Shown: positions 7,821 through 18,140, numbered from the stretch's first letter. The stretch: DNA of 64,000 nucleotides from Pycnococcus provasolii (GCA_938743325.2 OW568899.1:1-64000); one strand, 5' to 3'. Translations and numbers: made by a program. Notes: generated by a model from the letters alone, not told the origin.

Positions 7821-10475
7821 ATGAACGTAACCATGCAGCCAGGCATGGACAAGTGCAGCCCCGACGAGGCGCCGCTGACGAAGTACTGCTATGAGACGCA
7901 CCCGAGCGGGTACGTCGTGTACGAAGACTACCTGCCTTGCATGAACTCTTGGATTTTACTGCCAGGCTTCGAGCTGATGCCGAAGGGGTTCCTCGCCGCC
8001 GTGTACTTCGCGTTCCTTATGTACCTCTTTCTGGGCATATCCATACTTAGCGACGTGTTCATGGGATCTATTGAGGTTATCACCAGCGCGAAGCGCGAAA
8101 TGAAACGCATCGACGCCAAGACGGGTAAGGCGCTAAAAGTGGAGGTGGACGTCTGGAACGCCACCGTTGCAAATCTAACGTTGCTTGCACTTGGCAGTTC
8201 CGCGCCAGAGATCCTGCTCGCACTTATCGAGACGTTGACCGCACTAGGAAGCTGCGAAGAGCAAAACCCAGGTGAGCTCGGCGCTGCAACCATCGTCGGC
8301 TCCGCGTCCTTCAACCTCCTCGCCATCTCGGCGGTGTGCATGATGAGCGTGCCCGTGGGCGAGGTGCGTAAAGTTTCCGAGTTCAAGGTGTTCCTCGTCA
8401 CCGCGACGTTCAGCCTATTCGCATACATCTGGGTGTACATTGTGTACGAGGTCTCGAGCAAGGAAATTGTCAAGCTGTGGGAGGCGCTCGTCACGCTTGC
8501 GCTCTTCCCTGTCCTGATTGTCGTTGCTTACGGCGCGGACCGTGGCTGGTTCAACTGCGGATCGAAGGTGGGTGCCGACGTGGAGCATGCTTCACACAAG
8601 CCTGAGCGCATCATGAACATGAATGTCGACGGCCACCACGTCGGTACGGCGCACGGCGCGCATGGCATGGCCGTCGACAAGACCAAGATCGCGCAGATGA
8701 TGAAGGACGCGCAGAAGGGCGGCCTGGAGAAGGACGACTACATGACGAAGAACATCTTCATGCACCTTTTCCCGATGCCCGTCATGTCACGAGCGCGCTA
8801 CCGCATCAATGCCGTGCGCATGCTGGGCGGCAAAAAGTTCAAGAAGCAGACGGACACGAACGCGAAGTGGGAATCCCGTAAGATGGTGTCTCGCCCTTCG
8901 ACGAAGACAGAAATGAAGGGCGAGGTTGAGCGCCTGCGCCAACTGGATAGCCAGCAGATGCTCAGGGAGATGAGAGACTCGCCGTTTACGTGCTTCGCCT
9001 TTCGCTCGAAGGCTTACACTGTTCTCGAAAACGCAGGCACATTCAAGGCTGTCGTGCATCGCGGCGGCCCGCTTGACGGCGCCGTCTCTGTGAAATATAA
9101 GACGTCGCCAGGAACCGCCTTCCCGACGGAGGACTACACACACACCGAGGGCACCTTGACATTCGAAAAGGACGTCGAAACCATGGAAATTCCCATCGAG
9201 ATTGTGAACGACGATCAGTATGAGCCTGACGAAAATTTCTTTATCGAGCTTTCCGATCCATCGGAAGGAAGCCTCCTCATGGACAAGGCGGAGATTACAA
9301 TCATCGACGACGACGAGCCGGGAATGCTGGTTTTTGCCAAGAGCAATATCAGCGTGATGGAGACAGCAAAGATTGTGCATATTGAGGTGAAGCGCATAAG
9401 GGGTGCTTCAGGCAAAGTCAGTGTTGGATATGTGACAGAGGATGGTACCGCGTTTGCGGATAAGGATTTCACGGCCATCAAGGGCGAGCTAACGTTTGAC
9501 CACAACGAGGTTTCGAAGACGATCTCTATCGAAATCGTGGACGACGACGTGCCAGAGGTGAACAAGCAATTCTCGTGCCGGCTCTTCTTGCCGAAGGGCG
9601 GAGCCACAATATCGAAGCATCCACTTTGCGAGATTACCATCGTTGACGACGATGACGTGAACAACGCCGTACTGCAAATCACCGATATGCTTGATCAGCG
9701 CAATCAGCTGCTGAGCGTGTCAACATCATCGTGGAAGCAGCAGTTCATGGATGCAGTCCAGGTGGGTGGAGGTGATGACGGATCAGGGGAGAGCGAGGAA
9801 ATTGGCTACGTCGAGATTCTCGTGCACTACTGCAGCATCACATGGAAGCTGTTCGCGGCTTGCATACCGCCAACGGATATATGGGGTGGGTGGGCAACAT
9901 TTTACGCAAGTTTGGCCGCGACCGGATTCATCACCGCGATCGTCGGCGAGGTTGCAACCCTGTTCGGTTGTGCTTGCGGCCTGAAGGATGCGGTCACAGC
10001 GATATCGTTCGTTGCTCTCGGCACATCGCTGCCAGACACGTTTGCCTCGAGGCAGGCAACAATCGAGAGCCCGGATGCTGACAGTGCCATCGGCAACGTG
10101 ACTGGATCCAACTCCGTGAATGTGTTTCTTGGACTTGGCTTACCTTGGACGCTTGCCGCGCTCTACTACGAGGTTGGTCTTGGATGCGACTATGAGGTGA
10201 AATCTGGTGCACTTGCCTTCTCGGTGATGATCTTCTTGGTTTTCGCAGTCGTCTGCTTGAGCGTGATCATGTCGCGAAGATTCTTCGGTCCTGGTGAGCT
10301 TGGTGGTGGCGAATTCGGCAAAAAGTCATCTGCGGCCCTCTTCTTTGGCATGTGGTTCATGTACATCGTGTTGAGTTCATTAAATGCGTATGAGCACATC
10401 GAGTTTGGCTCAAAACCAGCGCCGAGTCCTCCGCCACCTACTGTTAAGGTGCAAAACCCGCGCATGATTCCATGA
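7821..10475 (+). CDS. Na+/Ca2+ exchanger, NCX type, with two Calx-beta domains
   Basis: An 884-residue plasma-membrane-type exchanger of the SLC8/NCX class. The alpha-1 repeat lies near residues 113-170, with NATVANLTLLALGSSAPEIL, followed by GSASFNLL. The alpha-2 repeat is near 729-775, with VALGTSLPDTFAS and GNVTGSNSVNVFLGLG. Both are the ion-binding signatures of the superfamily. The cytosolic loop between them carries two Calx-beta domains, about 390-496 and 502-613, each ending in an acidic I-(I/V)-D-D-D stretch that in animal NCX1 binds regulatory Ca2+. There are five or so helices on the N-terminal side and four or five on the C-terminal side. The length is close to animal NCX1. The start has A at -3 and a TATA-like tract upstream. 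In the cell it should extrude Ca2+ using the Na+ gradient. The presence of Calx-beta domains separates it from CAX and plant NCL exchangers. Confidence 0.93.
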   Translation: MNVTMQPGMDKCSPDEAPLTKYCYETHPSGYVVYEDYLPCMNSWILLPGFELMPKGFLAAVYFAFLMYLFLGISILSDVFMGSIEVITSAKREMKRIDAKTGKALKVEVDVWNATVANLTLLALGSSAPEILLALIETLTALGSCEEQNPGELGAATIVGSASFNLLAISAVCMMSVPVGEVRKVSEFKVFLVTATFSLFAYIWVYIVYEVSSKEIVKLWEALVTLALFPVLIVVAYGADRGWFNCGSKVGADVEHASHKPERIMNMNVDGHHVGTAHGAHGMAVDKTKIAQMMKDAQKGGLEKDDYMTKNIFMHLFPMPVMSRARYRINAVRMLGGKKFKKQTDTNAKWESRKMVSRPSTKTEMKGEVERLRQLDSQQMLREMRDSPFTCFAFRSKAYTVLENAGTFKAVVHRGGPLDGAVSVKYKTSPGTAFPTEDYTHTEGTLTFEKDVETMEIPIEIVNDDQYEPDENFFIELSDPSEGSLLMDKAEITIIDDDEPGMLVFAKSNISVMETAKIVHIEVKRIRGASGKVSVGYVTEDGTAFADKDFTAIKGELTFDHNEVSKTISIEIVDDDVPEVNKQFSCRLFLPKGGATISKHPLCEITIVDDDDVNNAVLQITDMLDQRNQLLSVSTSSWKQQFMDAVQVGGGDDGSGESEEIGYVEILVHYCSITWKLFAACIPPTDIWGGWATFYASLAATGFITAIVGEVATLFGCACGLKDAVTAISFVALGTSLPDTFASRQATIESPDADSAIGNVTGSNSVNVFLGLGLPWTLAALYYEVGLGCDYEVKSGALAFSVMIFLVFAVVCLSVIMSRRFFGPGELGGGEFGKKSSAALFFGMWFMYIVLSSLNAYEHIEFGSKPAPSPPPPTVKVQNPRMIP

Positions 10476-11597
10476 TGATTGCGTTGTGAATACAAAGAGC
10501 GGAGATCAGAAATAATACAACACGGCGGAAGACAGAGGAAAAGGGAGAGGAGTGAGGAGCTGGCCAGCTGGCCAAAAGAGCACGCCATTCTTAAGTGTAG
10601 CTTCGAGAGATACGTTTCCTTTCTTTTCCTTTTTTTCAGAGAGAAGATATCCTATTACAGTTTACAGTACTGCATGTTGGTCAGCTGAGATTTATGTAGT
10701 CATAAGATTAGAGTGGTGATAACCGCCTTAACCGGTAAAGGATGTGGTAAGGTTACCCCAGAGTCGGGGACATGATGTCATAACCTTTTTCCGAAAGACC
10801 CACCTGCTTCATCCTGTTTGATGAGAGAGAGAGAGAGCCGTTGGAGAAGAGACGGGAGACCATTGCTGAGACGCCACACCTCCGAGGGAACTTTCTTCTT
10901 TTTTTGTTCTTTTGGTCGGTGGAAATGGTCGGAGGGATTTCCACCAGCACAGTAAAGGTAGACTAGGAAGTAGAAGTACCCATCAAACAAAACTCTTCCC
11001 TCGAACTGTCGAAGGCCTCGAGATGCGACCATACACCGGGTGCTAAAGTTTACTGTGGATGCCAGCAAGATCCCATGATGGTGGCCTGCCGTGCCGTGTC
11101 CCCCGTCCTTGTATGTAACCTAATAAAATCTTCTCTTTCCTCATCAGGCCAGCAAAGGCAAAGGCTCTGACGGACCGACCGTCGTGAAAGAAAGAAAACT
11201 GAAAAGAAAAGAAAAGAAAGAAAGGCTGAAAGGGGAGAGGGGGGAGAGGGGAGAGGGGGGAGAGGGGAGAGGGGGGGAGAACCTGGGGGGAGAGGTGAAC
11301 CTGGGGGGAGAGAGGGCCCCTGCCCCTGGCACCTGGGGGGGGAGGGGAGAGTGAACTATTCAAACTGAAAAACGACAGATAGAATATCAACGACTGTCTA
11401 CATAGACCCGTATGTAGGGGAACCCCCCGGACCCGGGCTGCCGGGTAGTATCCCCTAGTACTACTTCCTAGTAGTAGTTCCCTTCTTAGACTATTAAAGT
11501 TTACCGTTGGAGGAACGCTCCCCTTCCCAGTTCCCACGTCTAACTTCTAAGGTCTAAGGTCAAACCATTCTCCCTGTTCCTTGCAAGCCTCTTCATC
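10476..11597. other. Intergenic region with a polypurine tract
   Basis: About 1.1 kb without a supported gene. From 11183 to 11345 the plus strand is almost entirely purine: first GAAA repeats, then GGGGAGAGGGGGGAGAGGGG-type runs with more than ten G tracts of four or more. It is a strong candidate for G-quadruplex or triplex structure and lies 250-400 bp upstream of the gene at 11598. A GAGAGAGAGAG run lies at 10824-10834. Confidence 0.55.
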
Positions 11598-14033
11598 ATG
11601 GCGGATCCGAACTTCACGCCTTGGGGTGACGCCCTCGAGGACGCTGCGTCGACGCGTCGCACGTTAGACCCGCTGCGATTCGTACGCACGCCAACGGGAA
11701 ACCAACCACCGCCTCTTCGGTCCATGGCGGGAAACGCGAAGAGTAGTAGTGCGAGGCCAACCTCGTCCATATTCAACTTCGGGGGAGGCGCGGCGAAAAC
11801 AACCAGGGCGACGGCCGCACCGCTAACCGCCACCAACGCGGCGGGAGTAACAGGTGGCGCGCTGACCGCGGCGTACGCATCTGCGTACGGAAAGGAAAAC
11901 GCGCCGAAAGTAATGCCACACGCAAACCAACACGATCGCCTCAAGCAGCCGTCCTTGCAAAGCCGAATCAACGCGGGAATGCCCGCGCCGGGAGCGGGAC
12001 GAACCAACGCGTCGACACTGCAGGACGAGAACGCAAACCTCAAGCAGAAGCTCGACGCCATGCAGATGGCACTCGACGAGAAGTTGGCGGTGGATAACAC
12101 ACCTAAGACGCCATACGACAACGGTGCTGGTGCGAATGCATACGCGTCTGCCAAGGCGTCCGTGCGCTTGCTGTCCACGCCACCGCTGCGTGTTCCAGTC
12201 AACGACCAGAACGCCGCCGTGATGTCTGGAGGCGATCTCGTCGAGTCGGAAGATAGTGCCGAAGCGAGCCGTACGTCGGGCATGCCTCAGAGGTCCGTGG
12301 ACGAACTTAGGGACACCGTCGCCAGCCTTAAGGCGAAACTTGCGAACGCGACAAAGGTTGATGAGCAAGCGGAGGTCAAAGATGAGATCGCGCCGGTGGC
12401 TGTTGAGACCTCTGTGCCTCCAACGGAGCAAGTCGGCGAGAACGAGGATATCGAGAGGGCCATCCTGGAGGAGGTTGTGGGCGAGACTTCAGCGCACGAA
12501 GAGGAGCAAGTGGAGCTGAACGAGGAGCAGGTCTATGAGCCGGAGGAGGAGGAGGAGGAGAAGGCGCCGAGCGCAGCCGCGTCGCTTGATGCAGCTTCTG
12601 CCGCACGACCGCCGAAGCAGCTTGACGCCACGGCAGATCCGACGCCGCTCACGCCGAACACGATGCAGCGAACGGTTGACAGGGCGGCGGAGATTGCGGC
12701 CGCTGCTGCCGCGTCGGACGCCGCGGCGAAAGAGCGCGTCGGGCAGCTCGAGGCGAAGGTGCAGGAGCTTGCAGCCCTGCTCGAGCCCGCGAAGAAGGAT
12801 GCAGATAATGCGCGCAGCGTGATCACGGAGCTGCAAGGTCGCATCGACCTCCTCATGAAGCAGGACTCAAAGCAGCCGCGCAAGATGTCCGAACGTCTTC
12901 GTGCCACCTTCACAGAGCAGCACGTCAAGGCTCTCGAGCTGGCTATGTCCGAAACGCGCGAGGAGCTGCAGCACGAGAAGGAGATGCGCGAGCGCGAGCG
13001 CGAGCGATATGATGAAATGATGAAGAGTCTTAGGGAGGAGCGGGAGACGCTGATGAGTGCCAAGGAAGAACTCGACGAGGAGCTTAAGCAGCTTGACGAG
13101 GAGATGAAGAAGAAGGAGGCGGTTGCTGATGAGGCGACGGAACGCTACAGTGTCGAGCAGCGCCGACGAGCGGAGGTGGAACACCGCGAGGAGGAGCTAG
13201 CTGTGCAGCTGCGTCGCCTCGAGCGCAAGCTTCGCGGCACGAAAAAGGGGGATCAGATGGTGCAGTGGGCACTTCGACCCGCGACGCGATCGCCTGGAGG
13301 ACAGATCATGGAGACGCCCCTCAACGCTTCCGCGGCGACAAGCCTGGTCAGCAAGCAAGAGACGCACTCGCCGTCGGTGGTGAAGGCGGGCAGCAGGCTG
13401 GACTCAGATGAGCTTCGCGAGGGAGCTTCTGTCGCGATCAAGTCAGTTGACTCCGCGACAGCACGCACCAGCGCCCTCCGCGGCGCTGAGGCGGAGTCTC
13501 AAATCTCGTGCAGCGTCAATACCGGAGCTACTGGAATAAGCAAGAGTGCATTTTCCGAAACTGCCACCGCATTGACGGAAGCGACGGTAGCGACGGTCAC
13601 GAGCGTGGCAACTGCGACGAGCTCGCTTGCTTCTGCTGGCACGCACGTCGCGAAGCGCTGGGGTTCTTTCCTTCTTCGCGTGGCAAGCAAAAAGGCTGGC
13701 GAGACTGGCGACCTGGCCAAGGCTGTGGGTGGCCATGTGAAGGAAGGCGCGAGGTGGGTTGCGGAAAAGGCGCAGGACACGCGCGAGAATGTGAAGAATT
13801 TCACGAGTGAGAAACCTGGAGTGCTCCAGAACGTGAAGGCGGCATTGGCGACGATTACAGTCGTGGGACTGCTGAAAATTGCCGACGGGAAGCGCAAAGC
13901 GTCGATGCGTCGAAGGCGCCGTGCTCGCCTGCAGGCTAAGCGTCGCGAAGCCGCCGCAAGAGCCGCAGCGTCGGCGCCACCACCGCCACCATCCGTTCCG
14001 CCGCCACCGACGCCACCATCATCGTCGGCGTGA
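11598..14033 (+). CDS. Large coiled-coil protein, unrecognised
   Basis: An 811-residue protein with no family I can name. Residues 1-135 are low-complexity and basic, with a KEN motif near residue 98. Short coiled coils lie near 135-160 and 225-250, an acidic Glu run near 315, an Ala-rich helix near 365, and a long highly charged coiled coil from about 375 to 550 with RERERERYDEMMKSL-type heptads. After a Thr/Ser/Ala-rich region there is a single hydrophobic stretch near 750-765 (LATITVVGLL) followed by a strongly basic segment (RRRRRAR) and a Pro-rich tail. It could be a cytoskeletal, spindle or tail-anchored tether protein, and the KEN motif could be a degradation signal. These roles are inference from composition only. 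The start ATG has good context (atcATGG). Confidence 0.75.
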   Translation: MADPNFTPWGDALEDAASTRRTLDPLRFVRTPTGNQPPPLRSMAGNAKSSSARPTSSIFNFGGGAAKTTRATAAPLTATNAAGVTGGALTAAYASAYGKENAPKVMPHANQHDRLKQPSLQSRINAGMPAPGAGRTNASTLQDENANLKQKLDAMQMALDEKLAVDNTPKTPYDNGAGANAYASAKASVRLLSTPPLRVPVNDQNAAVMSGGDLVESEDSAEASRTSGMPQRSVDELRDTVASLKAKLANATKVDEQAEVKDEIAPVAVETSVPPTEQVGENEDIERAILEEVVGETSAHEEEQVELNEEQVYEPEEEEEEKAPSAAASLDAASAARPPKQLDATADPTPLTPNTMQRTVDRAAEIAAAAAASDAAAKERVGQLEAKVQELAALLEPAKKDADNARSVITELQGRIDLLMKQDSKQPRKMSERLRATFTEQHVKALELAMSETREELQHEKEMRERERERYDEMMKSLREERETLMSAKEELDEELKQLDEEMKKKEAVADEATERYSVEQRRRAEVEHREEELAVQLRRLERKLRGTKKGDQMVQWALRPATRSPGGQIMETPLNASAATSLVSKQETHSPSVVKAGSRLDSDELREGASVAIKSVDSATARTSALRGAEAESQISCSVNTGATGISKSAFSETATALTEATVATVTSVATATSSLASAGTHVAKRWGSFLLRVASKKAGETGDLAKAVGGHVKEGARWVAEKAQDTRENVKNFTSEKPGVLQNVKAALATITVVGLLKIADGKRKASMRRRRRARLQAKRREAAARAAASAPPPPPSVPPPPTPPSSSA

Positions 14034-14202
14034 ACGCATTGATCTTGTGATGATCACTGGGAACAGACTGGATTGTGCTTTCATTTTTTTCTCTTCTCGT
14101 TGACCAAGGGGTGTTTTGGTGGGTTGCTGGCTCTGATGATTTGATGGATTTCAAGAAAAAATATATACGTCAAGTATGTAAGTGGGATCTTGAGGAATTT
14201 AG

Positions 14203-14229
14203 TAAGCTTAACAAAGTAAGTTAAGCTTA
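14203..14229. terminator. Perfect 10-bp inverted repeat in a tail-to-tail gap
   Basis: TAAGCTTAAC, seven bases, then GTTAAGCTTA. It sits between the convergent ends of the coiled-coil gene (14033) and the PIR-repeat gene (14255). It could form a hairpin in either transcript near its 3' end. Calling it a terminator is a guess from position. Confidence 0.3.
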
Positions 14230-14254
14230 GTTTTCCCGTTGAAGGTAAAGTTAC

Positions 14255-16186
14255 TTACAAGTGCAAAACGTCGACACGTTTGTATTCCGATTTCCGAGGC
14301 TGCTTGCCCACGTCGTATCCGAGGAAGTCGCCGTACGACGTCCAGCCAGATGACGCGTACGTCCTATCAGGATGGCTCGGAATGTCGTGCGGTCGCGCGC
14401 CTGACGAGCTCCACTCCCTCCACGCATCCCGGCTCTTCAGACCGAGCGTGCGCACGTACGTGCGCGCGTCCTCGAAGCTGCGAAAGCCAGCCGCGTATCC
14501 GCAAAAGTCGCCGTACGACGTCCAGCCTGATGACGCGTACATCTTATGAGGATTGCTCGGAATGTCCTGCGGTCGCGCGCCTGACGAAGTCCACTCCCTC
14601 CACGCATCCCGGCTCTTCAGACCGAGCGTTCGCACGTACGTGCGCGCGTCCTCGAACGTGTGAAATGCGCCTGCCACCTTGCCTTCCGCGTATCCGAGGA
14701 AGTCGCCGTACGACGTCCATCCCGATGACTTGTACGTCTGATCAGGACTGCTCGGAATGTCGTGCGGTCGCGCGCCTGACTTGCTCCACGCCGCCCACTC
14801 CCTATAACTCTTCAGAACGAGCGTGCGCACGTACGTGCGCGCATCCGCGAACGTGCGAAATGAGCCTGCCACCTTGCCTTCCGCGTATCCGAGGAAGTCG
14901 CCGTACGACGTCCATCCCGATGACTTGTACGTCTGATGAGGATTGCCCGGAATGTCGTGCGGCCTCGCGCCTGACTTGCTCCACGCCTCCCACTCCTTCT
15001 TGCCCTTCAGGCCGAGTGTGCGCACGTACGCGCGCGCGCCCTCGAACGTGCGAAACTTTGACTCTTTTGTTTTCCGAGCCTGCTTGCCTTCCGCGTATCC
15101 GAGGAAGTCGCCGTACGATAGCCAGCCCGATGACGCGTACGTCAAATGAGGATTGCTCGGAATGTCGTGCAGCCTCGCGCCTGACGACCTCCACGCAAGC
15201 CACTCCCTGACGCTCTTCAGACGGAGCGTGCGCACGTACGTGCGCGCGCCTTCGAACGAGCGAAACGAGCCAGTCACCTTGCTGTCCGCGTATCCGAGGA
15301 AGTCGCCAAAGGATATCCAGCCCGATGACTTGTACGTCGTCTCAGGAGCGCTCGGTATGTCGTGCGGCCTCGCGCCTGACGCACTCCACTCCCTCCACTC
15401 CCTATGACGCTTCAGACCGAGCGTGCGCACGTACGTGCGCGCGTCCTCGAAGCTGCGAAACGAGCCACGCGCACCTTGGCCCTCCGCGTATCCGAGAAAG
15501 TCGCCGTACGACGTCCAGCCAGATGACGCGTACGTGTTATAAGGATCACCCGGAATGTCGTGCGGCCTCTCGCCTGACGAGCTCCACTCCCTCCACGCAT
15601 CCCGGCTCTTCAGACCGAGCGTGCGCACGTACGTGCGCGCGTCCTCGAAGCTGCGAAACGAGCCAGCCGCGTATCCGAGAAAGTCGCCGTACGACGTCCA
15701 GCCAGATGACGCGTACGATCTATGAGGAGTGCTCGGAATGTCATGCGGTCGCGCGCCTGACGAAGTCCACTCCCTCCACGCCTTCTCGCTCTTCAGACCG
15801 AGCGTGCGCGCGTACGTGCGCGCGTCCACGAAGCTGCGAAACGCCCCGCGCGTTTTCTTGGCAACCCTGACGCCGGCGTGCGTTAAGCTTTCACTTGAAG
15901 TTTCAGCAGGGTCACGTTTTCTCTTCGCTTGTTCGAGCGCTTCATTCATGGCCTGCTCTCCCAGACTTAAACTAGATAGCTCAGGCTCTTCCTCCACCAC
16001 CACCACCTGCTCCTGATGACCGTCCCGAAGATCTTCTTCTTCTTCCCTAAATGTACGAATAATTCGAGATACGGCTTGCTTTCTTGCACGAGCCCTTGGT
16101 TTCATGATTACGGGTAGAGAGAACGACGACGACTCCATATTATTATTATCTAACCTTAGGTAGGTACCACGAGTTGTTTGTTGCAT
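14255..16186 (-). CDS. Protein of eight phage-integrase repeat (PIR) units
   Basis: A 643-residue protein. Residues 1-115 are charged, with basic clusters (RARARK near 31, RKR near 88) that may be nuclear signals. From about 115 to the end are eight units of 57-70 residues, each reading F-R-(S/T)-F-x-D-A-R-T-Y-V-R-T-L-G-L-K, then W-R-E-W, S-G-A-R-P-H-D-I-P, and S-S-G-W-T-S-Y-G-D-F-L-G-Y. This is the unit known from the N-terminal regions of some phage/ICE tyrosine integrases and from lineage-specific families in algae and oomycetes, where it is presumed to bind DNA. No integrase catalytic domain follows it here. Repeats 2, 7 and 8 are very similar, suggesting recent unit duplication. ATGs at codons 17 and 28 are alternative starts. 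Confidence 0.8.
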   Translation of the reverse strand: MQQTTRGTYLRLDNNNMESSSFSLPVIMKPRARARKQAVSRIIRTFREEEEDLRDGHQEQVVVVEEEPELSSLSLGEQAMNEALEQAKRKRDPAETSSESLTHAGVRVAKKTRGAFRSFVDARTYARTLGLKSEKAWREWTSSGARPHDIPSTPHRSYASSGWTSYGDFLGYAAGSFRSFEDARTYVRTLGLKSRDAWREWSSSGERPHDIPGDPYNTYASSGWTSYGDFLGYAEGQGARGSFRSFEDARTYVRTLGLKRHREWREWSASGARPHDIPSAPETTYKSSGWISFGDFLGYADSKVTGSFRSFEGARTYVRTLRLKSVREWLAWRSSGARLHDIPSNPHLTYASSGWLSYGDFLGYAEGKQARKTKESKFRTFEGARAYVRTLGLKGKKEWEAWSKSGARPHDIPGNPHQTYKSSGWTSYGDFLGYAEGKVAGSFRTFADARTYVRTLVLKSYREWAAWSKSGARPHDIPSSPDQTYKSSGWTSYGDFLGYAEGKVAGAFHTFEDARTYVRTLGLKSRDAWREWTSSGARPQDIPSNPHKMYASSGWTSYGDFCGYAAGFRSFEDARTYVRTLGLKSRDAWREWSSSGARPHDIPSHPDRTYASSGWTSYGDFLGYDVGKQPRKSEYKRVDVLHL

Positions 16187-17057
16187 GAAAGCCGCGAAAA
16201 GCCGAGTTATTGTTCATCCAACAAACCTTAAGTTTAAGTCTTCAGCAAGCCATGACGATGAGGTGGGATCGATTTTAAATTGGTTTGTCTTTAGAAAAAA
16301 TGCCCCCCCCCCCCCCTTGCCCAGGTCCCTCGCACGCACCTCTTGTAACCCCTTGCGGCCTTGCACAAATGCAGTAATGCACAGGTAGGTCCCTTGCGGC
16401 TGTTTCTTGCTGTTGCGGCCTTGCACACCGGATTTACCGGCCGGTGTTGCATCCATCCCTGACAGCCTGATGTTGATTGATTAGACTAAGGTGGTCAAGA
16501 ATACATTACGACCCGAACGTAAGCTCAGGGTTAACCGGCCCCTGCAAGAAACACTACGAAGGGCGAGCTCTTGCAACTGTTGCAAGCTCTTGCAAGCTCG
16601 CGGCCGGTGTGCAAGGTATTTTAAGGTTAAAATAAAGGTGGTCGTTGTTTCAGCATGTACATACCACCCTATGTATGTAGCTCGCCGGACGTTTGGGAAA
16701 AAGCTGGAAAAGAAACGTAGCTTCGCCATTCTCCCTCGAAGCCTCTTCTTCCTTCAAGGAGGCTTCTCGATATCTCCAGACATCTCTGGAGATTGTTTTC
16801 CCGAGACGTTTTCTGAGTCCATCAAGCCATTTCATCTTCTCTCCAGAGACATCCATGGTGGCTTCCATCAGTTCCATGAACTTCCATGCTTGCAGTCAGG
16901 ATACTTGCAAGCAGGTTCCTAGACGTGGCCCCCCCTGGTGGTCCCTGGGGTCTCGTGGTGTTTCTTTCGTCTCGCACGTTTATTTCGACACAACATTTGT
17001 GCATTCATTCTTCAACTTCTTCCACTTCAACTACCTTTCTTTCCTCTTAACTGAACC
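16187..17057. other. Intergenic region upstream of the small heat-shock gene
   Basis: There is no supported gene in this 870-bp gap. It contains a run of 14 C at 16303-16316, two copies of a CCTTGCGGCCTTGCAC-like sequence near 16350 and 16413, and a perfect 8-bp inverted repeat, TCTCCAGA-CATC-TCTGGAGA, at 16773-16792. The stretch 16751-16770 (CTTCAAGGAGGCTTCTCGA) resembles spaced TTC/GA modules of heat-shock elements and lies about 300 bp before a heat-shock-protein gene. The element call is tentative. Confidence 0.35.
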
Positions 17058-17524
17058 GTGATGTTCGCAATGGCGCCTTTCCTTGCAGCAATGTCTGCGC
17101 ACTCCCGCGGAGCGTTCCCTGTGGCCACCGGACGCTGTGGCGGTGGTGCTCCCTTTGGTGGGTACCACCCGTGCGACCTCTTCGAGGCAATGATGGAGCA
17201 CGAGCACGACTCCGACTTTCAGGCGGAGGATGACAAGAACAAGTACTCGAAGCGAATCAGCGTGCCGGGTGCGGACGCAAACTCCACCCAAGTCACCAAG
17301 TACGACGACGGAAGCTTCCACGTGAAGGTCAAGTCCGCGGACGGCAAGCGCACAATCTTCGACCGGCGCTTGCAGCTTCCTGACGATGCCGACCCCACGA
17401 CGCTGCGCGCCGCGGTTGTGAACGGCGAGCTGCACGTTGCTGCTAGCAAGATGGCCAAACCGACACCCGTGACAGTGCCGGTGTCCGCGGACGTGGACAA
17501 CGACGACAACAACAACGACGACAG

Positions 17525-17558
<34 letters not shown>

Positions 17559-18140
17559 AAGCCGTACGTGCTGCGCAAGAACGTGCCCGGCGTGGCTGCG
17601 GAGGACGTTCAAGTCACCGTCGACGACGATGTGCTTCGTGTGGAGGCTCGTCGACGCGGAGAAACGAGCACTTCCTACAAGCGGACGTTCGCCATGCCGG
17701 AGGATGCCGAACGAAGCGGCGTCTCCGCGACGTGTGCGCTTGGCGTGCTGACTGTGCGCATCCCGAAGAAACCGGTGCCCGTTCCCGTCGCCGTGCCTGT
17801 GTCGGACACAATTCCTGAGGCTGAGCAGCGCCACATTCAGCTTGCTCACTTGAACGTGCCTGGCTTCAAGCCGTCAGAAGCGACGGTGGAGGTGACGCGA
17901 GGCATGCTGCGCATCAAGCTCTCGAAGGAAAACGGCGAGAAGCGCGAGCGCTTTGCGAGCCTGCCTGATTCGGTGAAGAACCACGAGCACATTCATGCCG
18001 CAATCGCGAACGGCGTGATGGCGGTGTGGGCGGACAGCGCCGCGGTGCGCGAGCCTGCTGAGATGACGGTGGACGTGTCGTCGACGCCGTTGGCGCTTGA
18101 CGACGACTGGGTGATGGCGGCTGAGGGTGACGACGCGTGA
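17058..18140 (+). CDS. Small heat-shock protein with three alpha-crystallin domains
   Basis: A 360-residue protein built from three alpha-crystallin (HSP20) domains in a row. Domain 1 covers about 62-131 (starts KRISVPGA, ends NGELHVAASK), domain 2 about 169-238 (starts LRKNVPGV, ends LGVLTVRIPK) and domain 3 about 259-326 (starts LAHLNVPGF, ends NGVMAVWA). Each shows the family's early V-P-G turn and the closing (N/L)-G-(V/E/M)-(L/M) strand. Domains 1 and 2 are joined by an Asn/Asp-rich linker near 147-167 coded by GACAAC repeats. Typical small HSPs have one such domain, with an N-terminal arm and an I-x-I/V tail for oligomerisation. Here domain 2 ends with RIPKKPVPVPV, which carries a similar motif. 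The product is expected to be an ATP-independent chaperone. ATGs at codons 2 and 5 are alternative starts. Confidence 0.88.

Noticed and set aside
14239-15870. Plus-strand Arg/Thr-rich repeated frames
   Set aside because: They are shadows of the PIR repeats; codon choice and motif conservation support only the minus frame.
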